Numbered from the stretch's first letter, positions 53,879 through 62,746 are shown. The stretch: DNA of 64,000 bases from Roseibacterium beibuensis (GCF_039542305.1 NZ_BAABHW010000002.1:891469-955468), one strand, 5' to 3'. Numbers and translations: made by a program. The notes: generated from the letters alone by a model not told the origin.

Positions 53879-54997
53879 ATGAAACTCTCCATCGAGCGCG
53901 CCACGCTGCTGCGCGCTGTTTCTCAGGCGCAATCGGTCGTCGAGCGTCGTAACACCATCCCGATCCTCGCCAACGTGCTGATCGAGGCAGAGGGCGATAC
54001 GGTCAGCTTCCGCGCGACCGACCTCGATATCGAGGTGGTCGACCGCGCCCCGGCGCAGGTGGAACGCGCAGGCGCGACCACCGTGTCTGCCGTGACGCTG
54101 CACGAGATCGTGCGCAAACTGCCCGACGGTGCGCTGGTCAGCCTGACCGAGGATGGCGCGGCGGGCCGCCTGACCGTGCAGGCCGGGCGCTCGACCTTCC
54201 AGCTGGCGACACTGCCGCGCGAAGATTTCCCGGTGATGACGGCAACCGAGTACAACGCCAATTTCTCCTGCGCGGCGCCGGTTCTGCGGCGCCTCTTCGA
54301 CAAGTCGAAATTCGCCATCTCGACCGAGGAAACGCGCTATTACCTGAACGGTGTCTATTTCCACGTGTCCGAGGGCGAAAACGGTCCCGTGTTGCGCGCC
54401 GTGGCCACCGATGGCCATCGCCTTGCGCGGATCGACGCCCCCCTGCCCGAGGGCGCACAAGAGATGCCCGGCGTGATCGTGCCCCGCAAGACGGTGGGCG
54501 AGTTGCGCAAGCTGCTGGATGATGACGAGGCGCAGATCGCGGTGTCGGTGTCCGAAACCAAGATCCGCTTCGCCACGCCCGAGATCACGCTGACCTCAAA
54601 GGTCATCGACGGTACTTTCCCCGACTACACGCGCGTGATTCCCATGGGCAACACCCGCCTGATGGAAGTGGATGCCAGCGATTTCGCCAAGGCGGTGGAC
54701 CGTGTGGCGACCGTGTCGTCGGAACGCTCGCGCGCGGTGAAGATGCAGCTCGACGAGGATCGGCTGGTCTTGTCGGTGAACGCGCCCGATGCGGGCAATG
54801 CCGAGGAAGAACTGGCCGTGGCCTATGGCGACGAGAAGCTCGAGATCGGGTTCAACGCGAAATACCTGCTGGAAATCGCCAGCCAGGTCGATCGCGAGAA
54901 CGCGGTATTCCTGTTCTCCTCGCCTGCCGAGCCGACGCTGATGCGCGAAGGGTCCGACACCTCGGCGATCTATGTCGTGATGCCGATGCGGGTGTGA
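53879..54997 (+). CDS. dnaN: DNA polymerase III beta subunit (sliding clamp)
   Basis: Ring-shaped processivity clamp. The 372-residue protein shows three clamp domains; conserved parts are MKLSIERATLLRAVSQAQSVVERRNTIPILANVLIEA, FRATDLDIEVVDRAPAQVE, the VLRAVATDGHRLARID segment and the C-terminal PTLMREGSDTSAIYVVMPMRV that forms the partner-binding pocket edge. It is 134 bases after dnaA, with a strong hairpin in between. Confidence 0.97.
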   Translation: MKLSIERATLLRAVSQAQSVVERRNTIPILANVLIEAEGDTVSFRATDLDIEVVDRAPAQVERAGATTVSAVTLHEIVRKLPDGALVSLTEDGAAGRLTVQAGRSTFQLATLPREDFPVMTATEYNANFSCAAPVLRRLFDKSKFAISTEETRYYLNGVYFHVSEGENGPVLRAVATDGHRLARIDAPLPEGAQEMPGVIVPRKTVGELRKLLDDDEAQIAVSVSETKIRFATPEITLTSKVIDGTFPDYTRVIPMGNTRLMEVDASDFAKAVDRVATVSSERSRAVKMQLDEDRLVLSVNAPDAGNAEEELAVAYGDEKLEIGFNAKYLLEIASQVDRENAVFLFSSPAEPTLMREGSDTSAIYVVMPMRV

Positions 54998-55005
54998 CCG
55001 GGAAA

Positions 55006-55025
55006 CGGAAATCTCGAGATTTCCG
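55006..55025. repeat. 20-bp perfect palindrome 1, dnaN-recF gap
   Basis: CGGAAATCTC followed by its exact reverse complement. XhoI-type CTCGAG core. Starts 8 bases after the dnaN stop. Confidence 0.9.
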
Positions 55026-55028
55026 ACC

Positions 55029-55048
55029 CGGAAAACTCGAGTTTTCCG
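55029..55048. repeat. 20-bp perfect palindrome 2, dnaN-recF gap
   Basis: CGGAAAACTC followed by its exact reverse complement. Same CTCGAG core as palindrome 1, differing at one position per arm, and only 3 bases away. Confidence 0.9.
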
Positions 55049-55051
55049 CAT

Positions 55052-55071
55052 CGTTTTCCTGCAGGAAAACG
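55052..55071. repeat. 20-bp perfect palindrome 3, overlapping the recF ribosome site
   Basis: CGTTTTCCTG followed by its exact reverse complement. The arms are the inverse of palindrome 2 (GTTTTCC versus GGAAAAC). The likely recF Shine-Dalgarno (AGGA) lies inside the 3' arm, 5 bases before the ATG at 55077. Confidence 0.9.
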
Positions 55072-55076
55072 CGCCC

Positions 55077-56189
55077 ATGACACCCTACATCGCCAATCTT
55101 TCCCTGTCGCATTTCCGCAGCCATCGGCGCACGCGGCTGGGGTTCGATGGCCGGCCCGTCGCGCTTTATGGGCCGAACGGCGCGGGCAAGACCAACCTGA
55201 TCGAGGCGGTGTCGCTTCTGTCGCCCGGGCGTGGCCTGCGCCGCGCCGCCGCCGAGGAGATCATCCGCCGCCCCGAGGCCATCGGCTGGAAGATCGCCGC
55301 CACCATCGAGGGCCCTGGCCTTGGCCACGAGGTCGAGATCACCGCGGAACCGGGCCAACCCCGCAGCTTGATGCTCGACGGAAAATCCGCCCCGCAACTG
55401 GCCCTGGCCCGGCTGATCCGCATCGTCTGGCTTGTGCCCGCGCAGGACCGGCTCTGGATCGAGGGGGCCGAGGGGCGGCGCCGGTTTCTCGACCGCATGA
55501 CGCTGAGCTTCCTGCCCGATCATGGCGAGGCGGTGCTGACCTACGAGAAATCCATGCGCGAACGAAACCGCCTGCTGAAGGATGACGTGCGCGACCCGGG
55601 CTGGTACCGCGCGCTGGAACGCCAGATGGCCGAGGCCGGCAGCCGTATGGTGGAAAACCGGGCCGAGGCGCTGTCGCGCCTGTCCGCCGCGCAGGATGAC
55701 ACGGCCACCGCCTTTCCCGCCGCCGATCTCTCCCTGATCGAGGTCGAGGGCACGCCCGCGCCCGGCCCCGATGCCCTGGCCGACGCGCTTGCGGCCAGCC
55801 GCCCGCGCGACCTTTCTGCCGGGCGCACGCTGATCGGGCCGCATCGCAGCGACCTCGCCGCCACCTACCGCGCCAAGGACATGGCCGCCGCGCAATGTTC
55901 TACCGGTGAACAGAAGGCGCTGCTGATCTCTCTGATCCTCGCCAATGCCCGCGCGCTGAAGGCCGAGACCGGGGCCGCGCCGCTGGTTCTACTGGACGAG
56001 GTCGCCGCCCATCTCGACGCGGGCCGCCGCGCCGCGCTGTTCGACGAGATCTGCGCCCTTGGCGCACAGGCGTGGATGACGGGCACCGGGCCGGAACTGT
56101 TTGCGGAACTCGGGGATCGCGCGCAGCATGTCGCGGTTGAGGAACAGGGCGGTGAAAGCCTCGCCCGGATCGAGGAGCCAAGCCCATGA
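55077..56189 (+). CDS. recF: DNA repair and replication protein RecF
   Basis: SMC-like ATPase that helps load RecA at gaps. The 370-residue protein has LSLSHFRSHRRTRLGFDGRPVALYGPNGAGKTNLIEAVSLLSPGRGLR (Walker A about 34-41), VPAQDRLWIEGAEGRRRFLDRM, the signature STGEQKALLISLILANARAL and Walker B PLVLLDEVAAHLD. The ATGA overlap with the next gene links it to the VOC and LysE genes. Confidence 0.96.
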   Translation: MTPYIANLSLSHFRSHRRTRLGFDGRPVALYGPNGAGKTNLIEAVSLLSPGRGLRRAAAEEIIRRPEAIGWKIAATIEGPGLGHEVEITAEPGQPRSLMLDGKSAPQLALARLIRIVWLVPAQDRLWIEGAEGRRRFLDRMTLSFLPDHGEAVLTYEKSMRERNRLLKDDVRDPGWYRALERQMAEAGSRMVENRAEALSRLSAAQDDTATAFPAADLSLIEVEGTPAPGPDALADALAASRPRDLSAGRTLIGPHRSDLAATYRAKDMAAAQCSTGEQKALLISLILANARALKAETGAAPLVLLDEVAAHLDAGRRAALFDEICALGAQAWMTGTGPELFAELGDRAQHVAVEEQGGESLARIEEPSP

Positions 56190-56620
56190 CCGACCTGCCC
56201 GTGAACCGCGTCACCATGATCACGCTGGGCGTGCACGATATCGGACGATCCCGCGGCTTTTACGGCGCGCTGGGGTGGGAAGAGACGCGCGCCATGGACG
56301 GCGTCGTGTTCTACCAGATGGGCGGCATGGTCCTGTCGCTCTTCCGCCTTGGCCCGCTGGCCGCCGATCAGGGCCGACCGGGGGCCGAGTTGGGCATGGG
56401 CGCGGTCACGCTGGCCCAGAATTTCCGCGACACGTCCGAGGTGGATGCCGGTTTTGCCCGTGCCCTCGATGCCGGTGCAACCGCGTTGAAGGCCCCGGCG
56501 GAAACCTTCTGGGGCGGATACTCGGGCTATTTTGCCGATCCCGACGGGCATGTCTGGGAACTGGCCTACAACCCGCATTGGTCGCTCGACGACAGCGGGC
56601 GCACGGTCATCCCGGAATGA
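56186..56620 (+). CDS. VOC (glyoxalase/bleomycin-resistance) family protein
   Basis: A 144-residue protein with two beta-alpha-beta-beta-beta units: VNRVTMITLGVHDIGRSRGFYGALGWEE at the start and GYSGYFADPDGHVWELAYNPHW at the end, where the Glu is a likely metal ligand. The VOC fold covers glyoxalases, dioxygenases and resistance proteins, so the substrate is not known. It overlaps recF and the next gene by four bases each, so it is translated with them. Confidence 0.85.
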   Translation: MTDLPVNRVTMITLGVHDIGRSRGFYGALGWEETRAMDGVVFYQMGGMVLSLFRLGPLAADQGRPGAELGMGAVTLAQNFRDTSEVDAGFARALDAGATALKAPAETFWGGYSGYFADPDGHVWELAYNPHWSLDDSGRTVIPE

Positions 56621-57243
56621 CACTGTCCCTTTCGCAGCTGTTTCTTTACGCCAGCGCGCTTTTCGTCCTGTTCCTGATCCCCGGGCCGGTCTGGCTGGCG
56701 ACCGCGGCGCGGACGCTGGCCCATGGCTGGCTGGCCGCGATCCCGCTGATCCTGGGCGTGGCCTTGGGCGATATGCTCTGGTCTCTGCTGGCCGTGCTGG
56801 GCCTGTCCTGGATCGTCGCCGCCTACCCGTGGATCATGGAGGCGCTGCGCTGGGTCGCGGTGGGGGTGTTCGCGCTGATGGGCTGGCTTCTCATCCGGCA
56901 CGCCGACGCACCCGTCTCGGGCGACAGCCGCCTCAACCGGCCCGGTGCGTTGGCCGGGTTTCTTGCCGGCCTCGTCGCGATCCTCGCCAATCCCAAGGCG
57001 ATCCTGTTCTATGCCGGGATGCTGCCGGGCTTTTTCGACCTGACCGGCGTCACCCGTGCCGACATCATCGTGATCGCCGCAATCTCGATGGGTGTGCCGA
57101 TGGTCGGCAACACCGGCTTCGCCCTTCTGGTCGATATCGCGCGGCGCCGGTTTTCCAGCCCGGAGCGCCTCGCGCGGATCAATCGCGTGGCCGGGGCGCT
57201 CCTGATCCTCGTGGCTGTGGTGATCGCCCTGCCGAGCCCCTAA
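56617..57243 (+). CDS. LysE/RhtB family exporter
   Basis: A 208-residue inner-membrane protein with about six hydrophobic helices. The N-terminal LYASALFVLFLIPGPVWLATAARTLAHGWLAAIPLILGVALGD carries the PGP-G-GxxxG pattern of LysE/RhtB amino-acid exporters. GFLAGLVAILANPKAILFYAGMLPGFFD is the second family signature. The substrate is unknown. Coupled to the VOC gene by ATGA and followed by gyrB after 74 bases. Confidence 0.88.
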   Translation: MTLSLSQLFLYASALFVLFLIPGPVWLATAARTLAHGWLAAIPLILGVALGDMLWSLLAVLGLSWIVAAYPWIMEALRWVAVGVFALMGWLLIRHADAPVSGDSRLNRPGALAGFLAGLVAILANPKAILFYAGMLPGFFDLTGVTRADIIVIAAISMGVPMVGNTGFALLVDIARRRFSSPERLARINRVAGALLILVAVVIALPSP

Positions 57244-57317
57244 ATATTGGGGTCAAAGGCGTGACAATCCCCCGCCCGACCGATATAAAATCGCCAAACG
57301 AACAGGCAGAAGAACGC

Positions 57318-59735
57318 ATGGCAGACAACGCCCCCGCGCCCGAAGAATACGGCGCCGATTCCATCAAGGTTCTCAAAGGCTTGGAGGCGGTTCGCAAACG
57401 CCCCGGCATGTATATCGGTGACACCGACGATGGCTCGGGCCTGCACCACATGGTGTACGAGGTCGTCGATAACGGCATCGACGAGGCCCTGGCCGGCCAT
57501 GCCGACGCCGTGACGGTCACGCTTCACCCCGATGACAGCGTCTCGGTCAGCGACAATGGCCGTGGCATTCCCGTGGGTATCCACGAGGAAGAGGGCGTCA
57601 GCGCCGCCGAGGTCATCATGACCCAGCTGCATGCCGGCGGGAAATTCGACAGCAACTCCTACAAGGTGTCGGGCGGTCTGCACGGCGTGGGCGTCTCCGT
57701 GGTGAATGCGCTGTCGGATTGGCTGGACCTGCGCATCTGGCGCGACGGCAAGGAACACCACGCGCGCTTCGAACGCGGTGAAACGGTCCAGCATCTCGAG
57801 GTCGTCGGCGACGCCGAGGGCAAGACCGGGACCGAGGTGCGCTTCCTCGCTTCGACCACGACCTTCTCGAACCTCGATTACTCGTTCAAGACGCTGGAAA
57901 ACCGCCTGCGCGAACTGGCCTTCCTGAACTCGGGCGTGAAGATCGTTCTTGAGGATCTGCGCCACGCCGAACCGCAACGGGTCGAATTGATCTACGAAGG
58001 CGGCGTGCGGGAATTCGTGAAATACCTCGACCGCTCCAAGACCCCGATGATCGAAGAGCCGATCTATGTCGAGGGCGAGCGCGACGGCATCGGCATCGAG
58101 GTCGCGATGTGGTGGAACGACAGCTACCACGAGACGGTTCTGCCCTTCACCAACAACATCCCGCAGCGCGATGGCGGCACCCATATGGCGGGCTTCCGTG
58201 GCGCGCTGACGCGGACGATGAACCACTACGCCAACTCCACCGGGCTGGCGAAGAAGGAAAAGGTCAACTTCACCGGCGATGACGCGCGCGAAGGGCTGAC
58301 CTGCGTGCTGTCGGTCAAGGTGCCGGACCCCAAGTTCTCCAGCCAGACCAAGGACAAGCTGGTCTCGTCCGAGGTGCGCCCCGCCGTCGAAGGGCTGATG
58401 AACGAGAAGCTCTCGGAATGGTTCGAGGAGCACCCGCAAGAGGCGCGCCAGATCGTCGGCAAGATCGTCGAGGCCGCGCTGGCCCGCGAGGCCGCGCGCA
58501 AGGCCCGCGAACTGACCCGGCGCAAGACGGCGATGGACGTGGCCAGCCTTCCCGGCAAGCTCGCCGATTGCCAGGAAAAGGATCCGGCGAAATCCGAACT
58601 GTTCCTCGTCGAGGGGGACAGCGCCGGCGGCTCGGCCAAACAGGGCCGCTCGCGCCACAACCAGGCGATCCTGCCGCTGAAGGGCAAGATCCTGAACGTG
58701 GAACGCGCGCGCTTCGACCGGATGCTGTCCAGCCAGGAGATCGGGACGCTGATTACCGCGCTTGGTACCGGGATCGGGCGGGACGAGTTCAACCTCGACA
58801 AGCTGCGCTACCACAAGATCGTCATCATGACGGATGCCGACGTGGACGGCGCGCATATCCGCACGCTTCTGCTGACCTTCTTCTTCCGGCAGATGCCCGA
58901 GATCATCGAACACGGGCATCTCTACATCGCGCAGCCGCCGCTCTACAAAGTCAGCCGGGGCCGCTCCGAGGTGTATCTCAAGGATGAGGCCGCGTTCGAA
59001 GACTACCTCGTCGCGCAAGGGATCGAAGGCGCGGTGCTGCGCCTGCCCAACGGCGAGGAACTCGCCGGACAGGACCTGGCCCGCGTGGTCGAGGGCGCGC
59101 GCAACTTCAAGCGCATCCTCGATGCCTTCCCCACCCATTACCCGCGCCACATCATCGAACAGGCCGCCATCGCCGGTGCTTTCGACCCGGGCCGGGCCGA
59201 TGCCGACCTGCAAGGCGTGGCCGACGAGGTCGCCAAGCGGCTGGACCTCGTGGCCGTGGAATACGAACGCGGCTGGCAGGGGCGCATCACGCAGGATCAC
59301 GGCATCCGCCTGAGCCGTGTTCTGCGCGGGGTCGAGGAAATCCGCACGCTCGACGGCGCGGTGCTGCGCTCGGGCGAGGCGCGCAAGCTGTCCTCGGTCA
59401 GCCAGGAAACCCGCGAGATCTACCGCGACCCCGCCACGCTGCAACGCAAGGACCGCTCACAGCTGATCCACGGGCCGAGCGAGTTGCTGCAAGCGATCCT
59501 CGACGAAGGCGCCAAGGGCCAGCAGATGCAGCGCTACAAGGGCTTGGGCGAGATGAACCCCGACCAGCTATGGGAAACCACGCTGGACCCCGACGCGCGC
59601 ACGCTGTTGCAGGTGAAAATCGACGACCTGGCCGAGGCCGACGACATCTTCACCAAGCTGATGGGCGACGTGGTGGAACCCCGCCGCGAATTCATCCAGG
59701 CCAACGCGCTCAGCGTCGAGAACCTCGATTTCTGA
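57318..59735 (+). CDS. gyrB: DNA gyrase subunit B
   Basis: ATPase subunit of gyrase, introduces negative supercoils. The 805-residue protein has the GHKL domain with GADSIKVLKGLEAVRKRPGMYIGDTDDGSGLHHMVYEVVDNGIDEA, HAGGKFDSNSYKVSGGLHGVGVSVVNALS, the TOPRIM domain with ELFLVEGDSAGGSAKQGRSRHNQAILPLKGKILNVE and DADVDGAHIRTLLLTFFFRQ, and the C-terminal MQRYKGLGEMNPDQLWETTLDP. The ATG at 57318 starts homology. The in-frame reading from far upstream lies across the LysE gene and is rejected. Confidence 0.97.
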   Translation: MADNAPAPEEYGADSIKVLKGLEAVRKRPGMYIGDTDDGSGLHHMVYEVVDNGIDEALAGHADAVTVTLHPDDSVSVSDNGRGIPVGIHEEEGVSAAEVIMTQLHAGGKFDSNSYKVSGGLHGVGVSVVNALSDWLDLRIWRDGKEHHARFERGETVQHLEVVGDAEGKTGTEVRFLASTTTFSNLDYSFKTLENRLRELAFLNSGVKIVLEDLRHAEPQRVELIYEGGVREFVKYLDRSKTPMIEEPIYVEGERDGIGIEVAMWWNDSYHETVLPFTNNIPQRDGGTHMAGFRGALTRTMNHYANSTGLAKKEKVNFTGDDAREGLTCVLSVKVPDPKFSSQTKDKLVSSEVRPAVEGLMNEKLSEWFEEHPQEARQIVGKIVEAALAREAARKARELTRRKTAMDVASLPGKLADCQEKDPAKSELFLVEGDSAGGSAKQGRSRHNQAILPLKGKILNVERARFDRMLSSQEIGTLITALGTGIGRDEFNLDKLRYHKIVIMTDADVDGAHIRTLLLTFFFRQMPEIIEHGHLYIAQPPLYKVSRGRSEVYLKDEAAFEDYLVAQGIEGAVLRLPNGEELAGQDLARVVEGARNFKRILDAFPTHYPRHIIEQAAIAGAFDPGRADADLQGVADEVAKRLDLVAVEYERGWQGRITQDHGIRLSRVLRGVEEIRTLDGAVLRSGEARKLSSVSQETREIYRDPATLQRKDRSQLIHGPSELLQAILDEGAKGQQMQRYKGLGEMNPDQLWETTLDPDARTLLQVKIDDLAEADDIFTKLMGDVVEPRREFIQANALSVENLDF

Positions 59736-59774
59736 GGGTTGTAGGCTGCGCTTTTTTCGCGGTGCGAGGGCCGC

Positions 59775-60974
59775 TCAAGCCATGACCTCGGCGGCTGATC
59801 TGCCCGACGCGACAAGCCGCGCCATGTCATTCAGGCGCGGCCGCGCGTGGTGGAAGAACATGGTGTAGCTTTCACAGAAATAGTTGTGCCCGGCCTCGCC
59901 GCTGCGCGATGTGGCAAAGCGGTGTTTCGGACAACCGCCGTTGCAGGCCGCCCGGAACGGGCAGGCGCGGCATTGCGCGGTCAGGCTGTCGCGTTTGTGC
60001 TGGCCAAAGGCCGTCTGCCGATCCGTCCACAGCATCTGGTCAAGCGGCGTGTCGGTGATCCGGCCCAGCCGGTAGTCTGGAAAGACATAATGGTCGCAGC
60101 TGTACAGGCTGCCGTCATGTTCCAGCGCCAACCCATCCCCACAGGTTTCCGCGAACACGCACAGCCCGCCGGGGCGGCCCAGCCATTTTCCCAGCATGGC
60201 ATCGAAATGCTGAACAAAGATCCGCCCGACATCGCGCTTGATCCAAGTGTCAAAGACATCGCACAGGAACTTGCCATAGGCGCGGGGCCGAACGCTCCAG
60301 TCGGTGACGGCAGGACCGGGGTCGCCGTCGATCTGCGGCACCGCGGCCAACCCATCCGGCCCGCCCCGTTCGGCGATCGGGATGAACTGCATGTGCTCGA
60401 TGCCCAGCCCCTTGAGAAACCGATAGACCTCGCGCCCTTTTCCGCCATTGGCGCGGTGCACGGTGGTCAAGGCGTTATGCGCGACACCGTGGCGTTGCAG
60501 AACGTCGAGCCCGCGTATCACCGCGTCAAAGCTGGGCCGCCCCGCGCGGTCGAGGCGATAGCGGTCATGCACCTGTTTCGGCCCGTCGATGCTGATCCCC
60601 ACCAGGACCCCGTTATCGTGCAGGAACCGCCCCCAATCGTCATCCAGCAACATCCCGTTGGTCTGGAGCACGTTGGTCACCGTGATCCCCGCCGGGGCGT
60701 AACTGCGCTGCAACGCCAAGGCCTTGGCGTAGAATTCGACCCCCAGCATCGTCGGCTCGCCGCCCTGCCAGGCGAACGTGACCTCGCGCATGCCTGCGGT
60801 CAGCGAGGCGTCGATCAGTTGGCGGGTGTAAGCCTCCAACACCTCGTCGGACATGCGAAACTTCTTCTCTTCCGGAAAGAGGGTTTCCTTGTCGAGATAG
60901 TAGCAATAGCTGCACGCGATATTGCAGCGCGGCCCAATGGGCTTTGCCATGATGTTGAATGGACGGCGGGTCAT
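59775..60974 (-). CDS. Radical SAM anaerobic sulfatase-maturase-type enzyme
   Basis: A 399-residue radical SAM/SPASM protein. The cluster motif is CNIACSYCYYLDK (CX3CX2C, about residues 16-23), followed by FAWQGGEPTMLG, LQTNGMLLDD, GISIDGPKQVHDRYR, and SPASM cysteines in CVFAETCGDGLALEHDGSLYSCDHYVFPD and CRACPFRAACNGGCPKHRF. This is the anSME pattern, an enzyme that oxidises Cys or Ser in sulfatases to formylglycine. No sulfatase is in the window. I use the ATG at 60974; a TTG at 61007 would add 11 residues. Convergent with gyrB. Confidence 0.88.
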   Translation of the reverse strand: MTRRPFNIMAKPIGPRCNIACSYCYYLDKETLFPEEKKFRMSDEVLEAYTRQLIDASLTAGMREVTFAWQGGEPTMLGVEFYAKALALQRSYAPAGITVTNVLQTNGMLLDDDWGRFLHDNGVLVGISIDGPKQVHDRYRLDRAGRPSFDAVIRGLDVLQRHGVAHNALTTVHRANGGKGREVYRFLKGLGIEHMQFIPIAERGGPDGLAAVPQIDGDPGPAVTDWSVRPRAYGKFLCDVFDTWIKRDVGRIFVQHFDAMLGKWLGRPGGLCVFAETCGDGLALEHDGSLYSCDHYVFPDYRLGRITDTPLDQMLWTDRQTAFGQHKRDSLTAQCRACPFRAACNGGCPKHRFATSRSGEAGHNYFCESYTMFFHHARPRLNDMARLVASGRSAAEVMA

Positions 60975-61121
60975 GCGGATACGTCCCTGATGAATGGCTG
61001 TCGCCAACCCAGCACCTCAAGTCCCTGGCAAGCGATCCTTCATTTTCGAATACGGTCCTACGCTCGCGCGAGGGCAAGTGAAATCCGGGTGCGAGACATA
61101 TTGCGCACAAACCGGCGGGCG

Positions 61122-61886
61122 CTAGCGCGCCCGTTTCGCGTCTTCCATCCACGCCAACCCGTCTTCAACCGCCCCGGCGGGCCGGTATTCCGCGCCGATC
61201 GGGCGGGTCCAGCCGAGGCGGTCCAGCGCGGCGAAAACCTTTGGGTAGTCCAGCTCGCCGTGGTCCGGCGCACCCCGGTCGGGGACGGCGGCGATCTGCA
61301 CATGCCCGATCAGCGGCAGCAACGCCTCCAGCCGCGCGATCACGTCACCTTCCGTCCGGCCCACGTGGTAGCAGTCGAACATCAGCCGCAGGTTCGGTGC
61401 ATCCATCGCCTCAATGATTTCAGCCGCCTGGTCCGTATCGCGCAGGAAATAGCCCGGCGCGTCATGGGCGTTCAGCGGTTCGATCAGGATGGTGATGCCA
61501 TAGGACTCCGCCAGATCGCAGGCGAAACGCAGGTTGGAGCGGAAGACGCCATCGGCCTCCCGCCCCTTGGCGAAGCCGGCCATGACATGCACCGCTTCGG
61601 CCCCGACGGCGACGGCATATCCCATCGCCTGCTCGATGGCGGCCCGCGCCGCGGGCTCGCGATCCGGCAGCGCCGACAGGCCGAAACAGCCCTCGCCCCC
61701 GCGCACGGTGTTCAGCCCCAGCATGGGCAGACCCGTCTCTTCCAGCGCGGCCCGAACGGCGGCGGGATCCTCGGCATAGGGCCAGTGGCATTCGACCGCG
61801 TCGAAGCCCGCCGCAGCCGCACGCCGGATTGCCGTCGGCAAGGGATGCCCTGCCCACAGGAACCCGAGATTCGCCGAAAACCGCAT
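61122..61886 (-). CDS. Hydroxypyruvate isomerase-like TIM-barrel enzyme
   Basis: A 254-residue sugar-phosphate-isomerase/epimerase (xylose-isomerase-like TIM barrel). MRFSANLGFLWAGHPLPTAIRRAAAAGFDAVECHWPY, the metal-ligand Glu segments ILIEPLNAHDAPGYFL and IGAEYRPAG, LMFDCYHVGRTEGDVIARL and GHVQIAAVPDRGAPDHGELDY match Hyi/OtnI, which interconvert hydroxypyruvate and tartronate semialdehyde or 2-oxo-tetronate 4-phosphate. Neighbours give no glyoxylate or tetronate pathway, so the substrate is unsettled. A perfect CtrA box lies 53 bases upstream. Confidence 0.85.
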   Translation of the reverse strand: MRFSANLGFLWAGHPLPTAIRRAAAAGFDAVECHWPYAEDPAAVRAALEETGLPMLGLNTVRGGEGCFGLSALPDREPAARAAIEQAMGYAVAVGAEAVHVMAGFAKGREADGVFRSNLRFACDLAESYGITILIEPLNAHDAPGYFLRDTDQAAEIIEAMDAPNLRLMFDCYHVGRTEGDVIARLEALLPLIGHVQIAAVPDRGAPDHGELDYPKVFAALDRLGWTRPIGAEYRPAGAVEDGLAWMEDAKRAR

Positions 61887-62308
61887 GTCGTCCCTTCCCT
61901 TTCCTGTCAGCCGACGAATCGAGCGCGAGTCACCCCGTTTAAGCGCTGCTTAATGCGACTCGCAGCCGGCACGCCCCGCGCCCGAAGGTAAGGCCAACCT
62001 TACCCGGCGTCACGACAGGCGATAACACCGCGATAACGTCGCCTGAACGCCGATGTTTTCGCCCAGCCCCTGCCTGCTTTGCGGCGCCAATCAAAAGAAC
62101 ATCAAGCTCCTGTTTTTAATTACTTATTGCGGGCGTCATCGGATAACACCCCCGCGTCATCGCCTTTCTTTCCGCTGAAATTGTCTGACATCGGGGTCCG
62201 GGGCCAATGTTTGGTCATCGGCTCACGGGGCACACCCCCAACCGGGCCGCACACCAAACACGACCCACGCAACACCTGAACCAAAACCTCAATTTAAGGA
62301 CCTTCCAA
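61887..62308. promoter_or_regulatory. Long regulatory region upstream of the curli genes
   Basis: About 420 bases without a gene. It contains a perfect CtrA-type box (61939-61953), an inverted repeat GGTAAGG-CCAA-CCTTACC (61987-62004), GATAAC at 62021, 62032 and 62142, an AT-rich patch (about 62095-62130) and a 9-bp direct repeat GCGTCATCG at 62133 and 62154, spaced 21 bases. Such density suggests several regulators of curli expression. A short 66-codon open frame at 62079-62279 has no ribosome site and is not called. Confidence 0.6.
61939..61953. promoter_or_regulatory. Perfect CtrA box, TTAA-N7-TTAA
   Basis: TTAA, GCGCTGC, TTAA: exact match to the alphaproteobacterial CtrA consensus. It is 53 bases upstream of the hydroxypyruvate-isomerase-like gene (minus) and about 355 bases upstream of the first curlin gene (plus). 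Confidence 0.65.
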
Positions 62309-62746
62309 ATGACTTTCTCGATCCTCAAGACCGCCGCCGCCTCCATCGCCCTCGCCGCCGCATTTTCGGCCCCCGCGATGGCCACCTGCAACAACGCCTA
62401 CCTGGAACAGTGGGGCGGCGGGAACGGTGCCGCTATCGAGCAGCACGGCTGGTGCAACGGAACCAGCGTCATCCAGGACGGCTGGGGCAACACCACGATG
62501 ACCTTCACCGACGGCGCCTTCAACACCACGGCCATCGGCCAGCAGGGTGTCGGCAACGAGGCCTACTCGGCCCAGGGCGGCATCGGCAACGCCACCGGCA
62601 TCGCCCAGTTCGGCGCGAACAACTACGCCAACACCACCGTGGGCGGCGTCGGCAACGCGGTCGGCGTGATCCAGGTCGGCAACGGCAACTCGGCCGAGAC
62701 CGTGCAGTACGGCGCCGGCAACGTCGCCCTGATCATCCAGGACTGA
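62309..62746 (+). CDS. Curlin (CsgA/CsgB-type amyloid subunit)
   Basis: A 145-residue secreted protein: signal peptide (MTFSILKTAAASIALAAAFSAPAMA, cut about 25), then curlin repeats of the QxGxxN type, for example AIGQQGVGNEAYSAQGGIGNATGIAQFGANNYANT and AVGVIQVGNGNSAETVQYGAGNVALIIQ, at about 18-residue spacing. Such repeats stack as a beta-helix in functional amyloid fibres. Two Cys residues (27 and about 48) may form a disulfide. AAGGACC precedes the ATG. Main or nucleator subunit cannot be told apart here. Confidence 0.88.
   Translation: MTFSILKTAAASIALAAAFSAPAMATCNNAYLEQWGGGNGAAIEQHGWCNGTSVIQDGWGNTTMTFTDGAFNTTAIGQQGVGNEAYSAQGGIGNATGIAQFGANNYANTTVGGVGNAVGVIQVGNGNSAETVQYGAGNVALIIQD

Noticed and set aside
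62079..62279. 66-codon open frame upstream of curli
   Set aside because: No ribosome site, unusual composition, overlaps the operator-like repeats.
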